A stretch of 64,000 nucleotides of DNA from Moniliella sp. 'wahieum'. Its lineage: Eukaryota; Basidiomycota; Moniliellomycetes; Moniliellales; Moniliellaceae. The translations under genes were made by a program, and so were the position numbers. The notes below the pieces were generated by a model that was not told where the DNA came from, ran no database searches, and saw only the letters and a list, made by a program, of their open reading frames with translations. The DNA is taken from NCBI GenBank assembly GCA_003971905.1, contig RSEE01000144.1:1-64000 (forward strand). The letters run 5' to 3'. Every line of letters starts with the position of its first letter. Positions within the stretch are counted from its first letter, which is position 1. Of this stretch, positions 1-9,897 are shown one piece after another.

Positions 1-2059
1 TCGTGCTGGCCGCGCCGGGCTGCCCGCAGGCGCCACCTCTGCCTCCCTCTCCTCCGCCCAACTCGACCAACTTGTCCTCCAGCTCCTCCATCGCGCCCAT
101 GGAAGATGCCATGCCCTCGGGCCGGCCGATGAGTCCTGTGCCCACCCTGCCCTCCCTCATGTCCGCGCTCGGCTGCGCCTGCTTCGCCCACCCCGCCCCC
201 CCGCCGCCCCCGACCCATGGCGCCCTCACCGCACCTTATCAGGCCTGAGCAACGTCGCCCTCTCCTCGGGCCTCCCAGCTCGTCTCCCTGGGCCACCGCT
301 GTTCCCACTCCGGCCTGCCCCTGACCCGCGCTCCAGCCGACCGGCATCGCCCGTGCTCATCGGCACCCCCACCACCTCGCCCAGCACCCCATCGGCTCCA
401 GCCGTGGTCTGTTCAGTTTTGCCTCCGATGCCGACCCCGTCGTGGGCCCGTCGCCCGCTCTCTACCGCCACCTCCCTGCCCGGGGGGACGGTGGGCCAGC
501 AGTGGGCGTGATTGGCAGTTGCTCTCCGCGCGCTTCCCCCCGCATGCCACCTCGATCACTTTCGCGTGCCTTGCATTCCGATTTGGCGCGTCCTTTTAGC
601 CCCTCTCACAGCAGCACCCTTTCCCGCCCTACGTCCCCCTTCCTGCTGGGCCCAGCGAGCGGTGCGCCCCGCATTCAGCCCTCGGGCACCTCCTCCCGCC
701 CTGCTTCTCCTACCGTCTCGCTGACCAGTACCTCGTCTCCGCAACGCTTCAATGTCGCAGCCGCCGAGTTTACCCGCGCACCCACCCGCCTCCGCTTCGG
801 CAGGGGGGACGGGCAACACGCCAGCTGCTTCCACCTCGGGCTCCGGTACGACGGTCGTGTCGCCCGCACGACGTTGGCCTCTGTGCTGCACGTGGGTGGG
901 TCCGGTGGGTGGAACGTACCGACGCCTCCCTCTGCCAGCATCTCTTCTTCCACGCTAGTTCCAGCAGTGCGTTTCGTTAGCGCGATGCACGTGAGTACCA
1001 GTGAAGAGTCCCATTCCCCGCCCGGGTCCGAGTCGCTGGTGGGACCGGTATCGGCGCTGTGCGTGTCGACGCCAGCAAGCCAAGAGACGGACGGAATTTG
1101 AAGGGTACAAAGACCGTTGGACCCCGAGGTGCAAGAGGAGGAGCAAGAGGAGGATGAGTTTTCTCGTTCCCGTTGCCGCGACCAAATTGGTTGCCACCTC
1201 CGAACGCTCCTGCCTGGCACCGGACCTGGCACCGGACCTGGACCTGGACCTGGATCGGGAGCTGTCCCTTTGCCCTTGTCCGTGCCACTGGGGCACCCCT
1301 CAGCAGCAGCAGCACCCCTATTTGGTCCGGCCTCTGAGTTCACCTGGGAACTGGCACGGCCGGCGTGGCGTCCAAGTGCACCCAGTGCTCCGGCACGTCT
1401 CTCGTGTCGACTGGGCTGGAGCGCACCCTGTGCCACCACCTACGGTGCCACCCCATCGTCTTTCTCGGCGACTGCTTCTACTTCTGCTTCTACCTACATC
1501 TACATATCTGCCTCTACTTCTACATTTGGGCCAACGTCATCTTCTTTCGCATCTGCATCTGGGTCTACATCTGGGCCTGGACCTGGGCCTGGGTCCGGGT
1601 CCCGGTCCGCACCTTCCTCTGGAACTGTCCCGCGCGTGTGCAAATTTTACCTGGCGGGCGAATGTCGTCGAGCGGACTGTCGGTTCAGCCACGATCGTTC
1701 GCGTGCGGTGTGCAAGTACTTTGTTCGTGGGGACTGTTGGAACGAACAAGTGGGTTTTTGCACCAGCCGTTGGTGGGACCAGAGGAGACGGAGGAGTTTC
1801 CTTCGCTTGCACTGGGCTTGGCTCGTGCCGCCCCGCGATCGCGGCACGACGATCGTCGTCCGCACCTGCCCCAACGTCCATGTCAACTTCAACGTCAACG
1901 TCGGCAACGTCCATGTCGTCGGCGGCGTCGACACGGGTGGGATCGTACGTGTCGGCTGCCTCGTCCAAACGGTCGCGTCGGCTGGCAGCAGGCCGAGCTG
2001 ACGCACGCGATCGTCGTGGGGTAGGCAGGACGAAGGAGGGCGGGCAAGAGTGCAAGTGA
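1..2059 (+). CDS. CCCH zinc-finger protein, 5' end outside window, frameshifted
   Basis: Probably a nucleic-acid-binding protein. The first finger is clear at about 1639-1692: CKFYLAGEC followed by RRADCRFSH, a C-x7-C-x4-C-x3-H pattern. A second finger starts with CKYFVRGDC near 1711, but the frame breaks at about 1752. In the restored frame its end reads GFLH with Ser where the third Cys is expected. The tandem fingers resemble those of fungal CCCH proteins such as the CCCH/SMR group, but no SMR domain is visible. Upstream, Ser/Pro-rich coding text (SPRASPR, SRPTSP) alternates between frames from the left edge to about 1100, which suggests several indels. Downstream is a Ser/Thr-rich then basic tail ending at the stop at 2059. 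The true start is outside the window or unresolved. Confidence 0.6.
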
Positions 2060-2190
2060 GAAACGATGACGATGACCAGGATGGTGACGATGACGATGAC
2101 CACGGGGTGACGATGACGATGACCAGGACGGTGACGATGACGAGACGAGGACGAGGACGAGGACCAGGACAAGGACAAGCAGAGCGAATG
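2051..2190. repeat. GACGAT/GACCAG-rich low-complexity tract
   Basis: Imperfect tandem GACGAT, GACCAGGA and GAGGAC units lie just after the CCCH gene. Read on the plus strand they give Asp-rich or Met-Thr text. I treat the tract as 3' microsatellite DNA rather than coding sequence. Confidence 0.6.
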
Positions 2191-2275
2191 CACTTGCGGG
2201 GAAAGGTCCGGGTCGGTGGGGCTCCATTATTGGATGTTGGCTTTTGCTTTCGGGTAGTACGAAGCTATGAAGCTA

Positions 2276-2510
2276 TGCGGCTTGAAGCTTGAATGAAGCT
2301 TGAAGCTGGGAAGGTCGACCGGGCCCGGGACGTGCAGCTGGTATGGACATTGTAGACGGGAAAGGCAAGGGGCAAAAAGAGCAGAGCAAAGGGAGGGGGG
2401 GGGGGGGCGAATGAATAGGGAATCCCGTAAATGAGTTGCATAGGAGAAGGAGATGTACTAGCGACCAGGATAACGTTTGTCTTCAAGCTTCAAGTGAAGC
2501 TTCACTGTTG
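2276..2510. repeat. CTTGAAGCTTG-type motif cluster and 13-G run
   Basis: GAAGCTTGAA units occur at 2276-2310 and 2483-2508, with a run of 13 G at 2395-2407 between them. The same GAAGCTT unit recurs in most intergenic regions of the window. No gene is seen between 2060 and about 2900. Confidence 0.5.
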
Positions 2511-2903
2511 GAGTCCAACTACCGTGGACAGAGAGACGACGTGAAGTGGACAAGCAGTGAACAAGTGAACAAGTGAACAAGTGAACAAGCAGCGAGTAAG
2601 TGGGCACGATGTGAACCTGAGGTGGACATCACGTGGACGACATGCCTGGTGGCTCAGCAAGCCAAACCAAGGTCCGGAAACAAAGGGACCAACACCAGCC
2701 GATGCAACCCCACCCAAAACAAGTCAAATGACTAGTGATTGATCAGTCCCTGCAGCGAACCCTCCATCCCCTACCCCTCATCCCCATCACCCAATCCTCA
2801 GTACCAACAAGGTCATGGGACCCAAACCGCAGCCGGGGGACGAAGAAGGAAGGGCAAAAAAGGACGAGGTGAGACATGGCAAAACCACCGCACCTAGTCC
2901 TAG

Positions 2904-5302
2904 TCATCGTCCTGCAACCGCGTGCCCTTGGTATTGGACCGACCAAATCGTCCGCTCGGGGCCAAACGGGTGAACAACGTGGAGGATGTGGTTGCCGCTT
3001 GCGCCGGGGAGAAGAAAGTTCGAAGGCAAAGGCGGAAGATCTTCGCCATTGCTCGGGCCGGCGGCGACACGAGCAATTGGGCCGTCCTGTCCCGCAGGGG
3101 GGAGGAGTAAGATGGGGTCGGGGCTGGGCGTGGGGCAGGGAACCAACTGCATGTGCCAACAGGCCTGCGCGGTCATCCAGTGCCAAACTGGTTCGGCCCT
3201 CGGCCCCAGGCGCAGGGGACAGTTCGCGCCAGGGAGCCGGGCTGTGGGTGTGCAGCGAAGGGGATAACGTCCATTGGCGAGATAAGCCCCATGGACTGGG
3301 ACTTGGTCCGCGTTCGGCCGGAGGGTGGGCAGCCAAGGCCCACAACGGAACGGGCGTCTCGCTCGTCTCGTCCGTTTCGGCCCGGAGACTGTGCCGCGCA
3401 CGACTGGGACTCGTCGGTGAAAAGTGCAGTCCGGCGGGGGAGGAAGGAAGGACAAGCGAGGTACTGTCGGACAGATGACTGGTGGGACGGAACCCAGGAG
3501 CGGGAGAAGCAAATGCAGATGTGCCGTACTCGTCAACGCTTTCCAGTGTGCTCGGCGCCCGGGCCAGGTCTGTCGTTGCGTTGGTTCGCAAGTGAGGGGC
3601 GGGGGGAGGAGAGCAAGCCAGGACTGGGGCATCAAGCGACGAGCGCGCTTCAAAGTCAGTCCAATGAGCCGAGGTATGCAGTCCACGTGGACCGCGCCCA
3701 GCCACCAAAACGGCCGGTTGGTCCACCCCTCCTCCGCTCCTTCTTCCTCATCGTCAAACGTTGCCCAAGGAGCAAACCGTCGGGGCTTGGGCGCAACAGG
3801 TTGGGGCGCAGGACGCAAGTCCCGTCTCGTCTTCGGCTGTACTTGGCTTGCGACCCGAGGAGGAACGGTGGATCTGAACGGTCACCACACCCGCTAGGAC
3901 GGCACGCTGGTGGTCGTTCAATTCGGGGGTCTGTTGTACCAGCTCATCGGGCACCTCGGCAATGGTCGAAGGAGGGTGAGCATGGCCATCGCGCTGCAAC
4001 AACTTCCCGGCCCATCCGCCCATTGCGGCCCGAGCTCCAGTAGCCGCATCACGGAACGTGCCCAAGGCCGATGCACCCGTAGCTGCGGCGGGAGCATCAT
4101 GCTCCGCGCCTGCTTCCGAGCTGGGAGCCGAGCTGGAGGCCGAGGCCGAGGCAATGGCAGTGGTAAGAGTAGGGGTGGGTTCCGCGGCGAATGTGGATCC
4201 AGCAAGGTCGTCGGTACTGTCCTTGGTACCCTTGAGCTCTTTGGCCTTGGTGGTCTCCTTGGCTGGTTTGGCTTGTTTGGCCTGCTTGGCGTCCTTGCTA
4301 ATTGCCTCGTCCTTGTTCTCCTCCTTGTCTCCGCCCAACAACGGGCACGCACACCCCCAGACGTTCCCCAATGCCCACCCAGCCAACCGGGTGGTCACGC
4401 CTGAATTGACCGAGCGTCCGCGCCGGAGGAAGCGGTCATGGCCGCGCGCGTCTTGGGTACAGCGTTTTTTTCCTTGGGACCCGCCTCTTCCTTGTGCGTC
4501 ATCTCTTCTTCTTGTGTCGAGAGCGGGCGAACAGGTGTCCCCCTCGGCGCCGAGTCGTGCACAACGTCGGGATCGGTCGAAGCGGTAGATTCAGTCCGAT
4601 CCACCCCATTGCTCCCGCCTCCGCTCCATGCGCCCGATACAGAGGAAGAGCGGGCATGCGAGTCGTCGCTAGCCCGGCCCAGCTCGGCTGCACTCGAGTG
4701 AGAACGAGAAAATAAGTGCCGCTTCGGCGGAGCGACAGCAGCCGATCCGAGACCAGAGCAGGGGCACTGTTCCCGCCTGCTGTCGGACTGGTGCGACCAC
4801 CGAGGAACTGTTGGGCAAGGGCGGGGCTTCACCTGTGGGCACAGTCGTTGGCGGAGCAGGTGCCACCTTGCGCGTGCGAGAGGGAGGGGGCGGAGGGGGC
4901 GGCGGGCGGGCGCGCGGTAGCGGCGGCGGGGCGGGGCAGGACGACTTCCCAGGTCGGCGACGGGGGGCAGAGGAGCGAGGGGAGGAGCGCGGGAGGAGGT
5001 GAGGACGTGGCAGTCGGCCTGCCATGGCCAGTTCTGTGCGAGAGGGTGCATGGCAGCGGCGATGGAGGCGGCCCAGTGGAGATGGAGCGGGCGAGGGCGC
5101 GGGCGGTGAGGAGGTCAGAGGCGCCGTCGGCGGTGGTGGCCGCAGCGAGCTCGGCGGCGTAGGTGGTCTGGGCCTGGGCGAGGGCAGCGTGGGTGGAGGA
5201 GAGGCAGCCGACGGCGTCGTGGGCGGTGGGGTCGTTGCGGACATGCAGGGCGGCGAGGGCAGCGCCCAGGGCAGCGACGGGGTCGCCGAGCACGACGGCC
5301 AT
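2904..5302 (-). CDS. Hypothetical low-complexity protein, frameshifted
   Basis: I do not recognise this protein. The minus strand carries coding-like text that moves between frames. A plausible N-terminus starts at 5302 with MAVVLGDPVAALGAALAALHV and continues with an Ala-rich helical segment (AVGCLSSTHAALAQAQ). Next come a Ser/acidic stretch near 4450-4700 (SSSVSGAWSGGGSNGVDRTE), a Lys-rich stretch near 4250-4330 (KDAKQAKQAKPAKETTKAKE) and the segment IAEVPDELVQQTPELNDHQR near 3930. Further on are an acidic patch WATFDDEEEGAEE near 3735-3775, a Ser/Pro region, and finally LPPLPSNFLLPG near 3020-3060. No membrane segment or known domain is visible. Start, end and exon structure are uncertain; it could be two genes. 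Confidence 0.35.
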
Positions 5303-6120
5303 GGGGAGCGGCGGGGAGATGGAGGACGCAAGGCAGGCGGTCGACCAGGGATTGAACGTTGAAAGCAGCGGCAATCGTAGACCATCCATCATTAATCAGG
5401 GCACGCAGTACTCAGTAGGGTTGCCGCCACCGACCCCCCGCGGAGTAGTTACTTAGTAGCGCCCCCACGCGCCAGCTGACGTACACCCCAGCAGCGCCCC
5501 GCGCGTGCGCTCCGTGGCCTCAGGTGCTGTCATTTGTCCGCACAGTTATCCAGCTGTTCACTCACGCTATACAGTCGGTTTGGAAACGAATGTGGATGAG
5601 CCAGAATGTGTGTTTTTTTACTTGCTGAGACAGCATGATTGACTTTCTCACTGGGTGGGCACGAGCTGCCACTTACCCTCAGAGAAGCGAGCCGAGAAGG
5701 CGCATCATTCCTTGTTGGTGCTCAAGTGTGGAAAGGTGGACAAAGGAGCTGATGATATGGATTTCGTTCGCTGGCCCATGCCCATCCCTATCTACCGGGC
5801 GTGGAGAATGCCTGTCTGTGGGGGCTGAGGGGAGGAAGAACGACCGAGGTGGTGATTTGATGGTACCTTCTCCTCTCCATCTCCATCTCCATCTCCATCT
5901 CCATCTCCATCTCCATCTCCATCTCCATCTCCATCTCCATCTCCATCTCCATCTCCATCTCCATCTCCATCTCCATCTCCACTCCCCATTCTCCTTACCC
6001 TTCTCGTTCCCCTTACCATCCTAGGTCCACAGTAGGGGGATTTAGGCAGGCGGAGGCGAGGGTTCCAAAGGGACGACACGCTCGGACGCAGCCGCCGCCG
6101 GCGCAACATCTACCGCTACC
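5303..6120. other. Intergenic region without a visible gene
   Basis: Between the hypothetical gene and the 3' end of dus2 I see no conserved coding text. The only strong structure is the CTCCAT array listed separately. Confidence 0.5.
5875..5981. repeat. (CTCCAT) hexanucleotide microsatellite, 17 copies
   Basis: There are seventeen perfect CTCCAT units plus CTCCA. The open frames across it are only His-Leu (plus strand) or Met-Glu (minus strand) dipeptide repeats, so they are not taken as genes. It lies about 140 bp beyond the dus2 stop. Confidence 0.95.
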
Positions 6121-7768
6121 CTACCCCTGCCACTCTTCTGCCGCCTCAGCAGCCGCCACCCGCACCTCTTCCTCCGCGGCCGGCGTAGGAGCCGAGGGAC
6201 GTGGCGTGTTGGGCGCTGCGTCCTCCAGTGCCAAGGTAGCCCGATGATGGGGTGGTTTGGCGCGCAGGACGTGGAGCAGGGGAGCCAGGGCCTGTTCGGG
6301 CGTCTGGGCCAGCAAAGTGGGCAAGTCTTCCACCCCAGCCAAGCGAGCAAAATCGTCGGGTTGTTTACACTGTGCCAAGGCCTGGGCTGCTTGGTTGGCG
6401 TCAGCGCGGGATAAGGGCTGTTCCTCTGCGTAGGGGAGGGAGAAGATTGGTTCGGAGCGAGCGGCTTTGCTCGCATTGGCGTCGGCGCGGTTCAAGCGAG
6501 GTCGTAGTGTAGCGGAGGACAAGATCCATTTAGTGTTGCCGATGGGGTTGCGGAGCCAGAGTGCGTACCGGATAGCTTGGGGCCAAATTCGGTGGAGCAC
6601 GCTCTGAGCTTGCGGGGCAAAGGCGGAAGGGTTAGCTTCAGCGCCGCGAGCGAGCATGGCACTTGTCACGCCTGTTTGGGCCATGAGCCGCTCAGCTTCG
6701 GTACGGTCCCATGCATCGCCATTGATCACTACGGCTACACGACCGTGACTGGCTTGTCGAATGGCGTCGACCACGTCGGGCAAGCGGTCGGGCAAAGCCG
6801 GTTCCCGCGGTCGCATTTCCTTCGTCCGACAATGCACTGTAATTGCATCGACGGTGCCACTGGCAACGATGGTACGTACCAGCGCCAACGTTTCCTCTTG
6901 TGAGGGCAAAAGACGGATCTTGCAACTGACCGAAACGTGCGGCGGGGCGGCTTTACGCATGGCACGTAAGATGGCAACCAGCAACTCGGGTTGGGTCAGC
7001 AAGTTGCTTCCCATACCTCCCAGTGTCGAGAAGGGTTTGGGACAGCCACAGTTCAGGTCGACGCCAGCCACGTCGTTGGCGACCTTTTGGATGGCAAGGT
7101 AGGCGATCGAAGGATGGGCCGAACCAAGTTGAAAAATCACTCGCTCCTTCTCAACGGGGTGGGTGGAGAAGACGACCGTCTCCTCAACAGCTTTGCCATC
7201 GCGCGTAATGTAACTGACGAGTCCAGTGTGTGCTGAGACGCAACAAGACGGCCAGCAGCACATTCCATTCCGTTTCACTTTTGTCAATGCCAACGATCAC
7301 AACGGCGGGGGCAAGGGGGCAAGGGGGCAAGGGGGAGGACGTACGATCCACCACGCGTTCCGCGCTGAGCATTGCGCGGTCCACGACCTCGGGGCTCCAG
7401 ACCAAATCGGCGCCATACTGGAGCGCGAGGAGGCGGTTGACCACTGTACCAGATCGGACCATGGGAGCGAGGAAGAGGCCTCTACCAAAGTCGAGGGGCG
7501 AAGTGGAGGTAGGCAACGGGATATCGGGCACGTCGGTAATACCATTCGCATCCATCCAGGCTTGTTGGCGCGCCGCCGCATGCAACGCTTTTTCTTCGGC
7601 TGTTCGAGTGGGCGCAGGTGGGGTGCCTGGGGCTTTGACGTTGGCGTTGGCGTTGGCGTTGGCGTTGGCGTTGGCCTTGACCTTCTTGGTGGTGCCCGCT
7701 CCTGCCCCGGCGGGGGGGGAGGCAGAGCGCATCCGTTTCTCTCCGTTTGTGGAGGTTGAGAGCGCCAT
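6121..7768 (-). CDS. dus2: tRNA-dihydrouridine synthase, Dus2 type
   Basis: An FMN enzyme that reduces a specific uridine (U20 in the Dus2 family) to dihydrouridine in cytoplasmic tRNA. Two exons are joined across an intron at 7344-7233 (GTACGT...CTCAG), giving about 511 residues without frameshift. The FMN-barrel start LAPMVRSGT lies near residue 100, GADLVWSPEVVD follows, and VVDPHTGLVSY spans the splice. The catalytic-loop motif NCGCPKPFS lies near 203-211, then GGMGSNLL and CKIRLL. The substrate region has ITVHCRTKEMRPREPA and the C-terminal barrel has VVINGD. The N-terminus has a Lys-rich segment and an Asn-Ala repeat encoded by TTGGCG copies. The Ala/Glu-rich C-tail is divergent. The ATG at 7768 follows directly from the frame. 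Confidence 0.9.
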
Positions 7769-8580
7769 GGTGGTGCCGAGGGAAACTTGGACGGGGCGGG
7801 GGCGCGTGACGGCAGAAACGTGTCGCAAGAAGAGGAAGGCTGAGGAGGAGAACGGGACGAGGTGAACATGGGCTGCACCCGCCGCGCTGGGGTGAGAAAG
7901 GAGAAGATGAAGGTGAAGGTTTAAGCCAAACCTGACCAAGCTACACTTCACCTGGGATGCCCGTTGGACGTTGCGCGGTGGACGTTGGGTGTTGGTCCAG
8001 CAGAGGAAACCCAAGGGGCGGCAGGTTCCCGGAAACCTAGGTCGGTCCAGAAAGAGTCGATGAGCGCGATTCGGATCTATGATTCGATGGATGATGCCCT
8101 GTGCATGATGCACAAAAAAAAAAAAAAAAAAACCAAACACTTGGCCGTCGCCACCTTCGGCTTCCACGCCATGCTAATCGACCTTACTATATATTGTACC
8201 CACCATCCCCTTACCACTGCCTCGGCTAACGAGTAAGGGAGGGTGAGCGTTCAAGTTCGTTCAAGTTGAACGTTGAGCTTAGATGGTGGGTGGGTACGGG
8301 TTACGCGTTTCGGGGTACGTGTTACGAGGCTGCTTCGCACCAGATCACAAATATTTGGGACGGGTTAAATGATGTATGGAAAGAGAGCGAGAGAACGAGG
8401 GATGCAAGAACATGACGATTGATGAAAACAAACGAGATGGGGGGGAAGGCCAAGAGGATGCAAACTAGAACAAGGGAAAGAACGCCAAAGCCAATGCAAG
8501 CCCAAGAGGAGCGTGAGGGAAACAACCGCAAGCGGCTCGGACGGGCCACAGGCCTCTGACCGGCTGCCATGTAGGAAACC
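7769..8580. other. Intergenic region with a 19-A run
   Basis: This separates the dus2 start from the 3' end of the membrane-protein gene. It holds an A19 homopolymer at 8114-8132 and no recognisable coding sequence. The dus2 promoter should lie just above 7768. Confidence 0.5.
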
Positions 8581-9897
8581 TCATGCGGGGAGTAGAGAAT
8601 GCCGATCTCTTTTTGGGGACAAGGAAGTGCGTGCGTGCGTGTGTGTGAGGGAGGGAGGGGGGGGGGGGGGGGGGGGGGGGGAAGGAGGGTGGTCCATAAC
8701 AAACAAAAAAGAAGATTGATAAACGAAGAACATGGTGGGAAAGACAAAGAAGATGTACGAGTGTGGTGCGGGCAGACCCGGAGGATTACTGGTATCCCTT
8801 CGACCAGAGGGGTATTTCCTCCCCTCGTCGGACACTTGCTCAGGCTGGTACGAGGTGTAGGCGTACGCATAGCCTTCCTCCGAGCTGGAACCCGGGGTGG
8901 GCATGTCGCGGTAGGGCGGGGCGGTGGTCTGGGCAGATGCGCGGGCGCGGTTGCGATTGGATCGCTGCGACCGAGAGCGAGCAGCCAAGCGCGCCGAGTT
9001 GGCTCGGCCCAACTCAACTTCAGGTTCGTCGGGCTCGTAAGAGCGACTGTAGCGCAGCGAGTTGCCCTCCCGATCGACTGGACCCGCCTCATGTTGCTTG
9101 TGCCATGGGGTGTGTCGTCGGTGCTATGGAAGGTGGAGTTGGTGGTGGTGGATCGTTGGGACGGACCACGGTGGGGAAGCGCCCCGGCACCCACACCCGG
9201 ACCGTAGCGAGAAGAACGACGGGGGTCACGCACGGCCGGAGGCGGACCATCGGGACCATAGGGCATGCGTGTCTTGTCTGGGTGCGAAACAAGGTCATGG
9301 TAGACGGCACGACGGTTAGTAATCAATGGGAAGGGGAAAAAGGAGGACGGGACATACTTCTGGGGCCGACGGGCGGGATGGAGGGAAGGAGGGGAGCAAC
9401 GATGTTTTGGCTGCTGGATGCAGCGGAAGCTGAGGGGGAGGAGAACGCGTACGGGGGCTGGAGCAAGCTCGCGTAGGATCCTGGCTTGAGCTGAGAGCGT
9501 GGGGAGAGATGCTTGTCGCCAAAGGGCGAGGCGGCGCCCAGGGGTTGGCTCATGGCAGGACCGGACTGGGAGGCGGGGGCAGAGGCACGCTGGAAGGGCA
9601 AGGTGGCTTCGGTGATGGGGGCGTTGGTGCGGGCCAGGAGGCGGCTGAGGGCGACGAGCGCAACAAACACAAAGAGCAGGCCGAGAAGAGAGCGACAATG
9701 AAGATGAGGTTGATGCCGGAGCGGCCGTCCCAGGTCCAAACGCGGGAGCCATGGACCTTGTGGGTGTAGGCAACATAGTCGCTGCCTGTGGCGGAGGGGG
9801 CCGAGGAGGGGCTCGAGGCGGCGCTGATGAGGGTGGAGGATGCCGAGGCGGGTGCGCGGCCTACAAGCGGTGGCGGCGGCATGGGGAGGGCGGGCAT
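8581..9897 (-). CDS. Single-pass membrane protein with long polar tail
   Basis: Unrecognised family. From the ATG at 9897 there is a short Ala/Ser-rich N-terminal region, then SDYVAYTHKVHGSRVWTWDG and one hydrophobic helix (INLIFIVALFS continuing as LLFVFVALVAL). Within the helix the frame slips because CC at 9681-9682 is probably CCC. After it come Arg and a long Ser/Pro/Tyr-rich tail with YASLLQPPYAFSS. An intron lies at 9357-9278 (GTATGT, TACTAAC branch, CAG acceptor). The next exon reads NKTRMPYGPDGPP and RRSSRYGPGVGAG. A second frameshift near 9050 leads to YEPDEPEVELGRANS and EEGYAYAYTSYQPE. The tail looks cytosolic and phosphorylatable. Stop position and last exon are uncertain. Confidence 0.55.
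8657..8681. repeat. 25-G homopolymer
   Basis: An uninterrupted run of 25 G. It falls inside or just after the 3' end of the membrane-protein gene and is read as proline on the minus strand. The exact length is unlikely to be reliable. Confidence 0.9.

Noticed and set aside
5788-5982. Met-Glu and His-Leu repeat proteins across 5875-5981
   Set aside because: They are translations of a CTCCAT microsatellite with no other supporting sequence.
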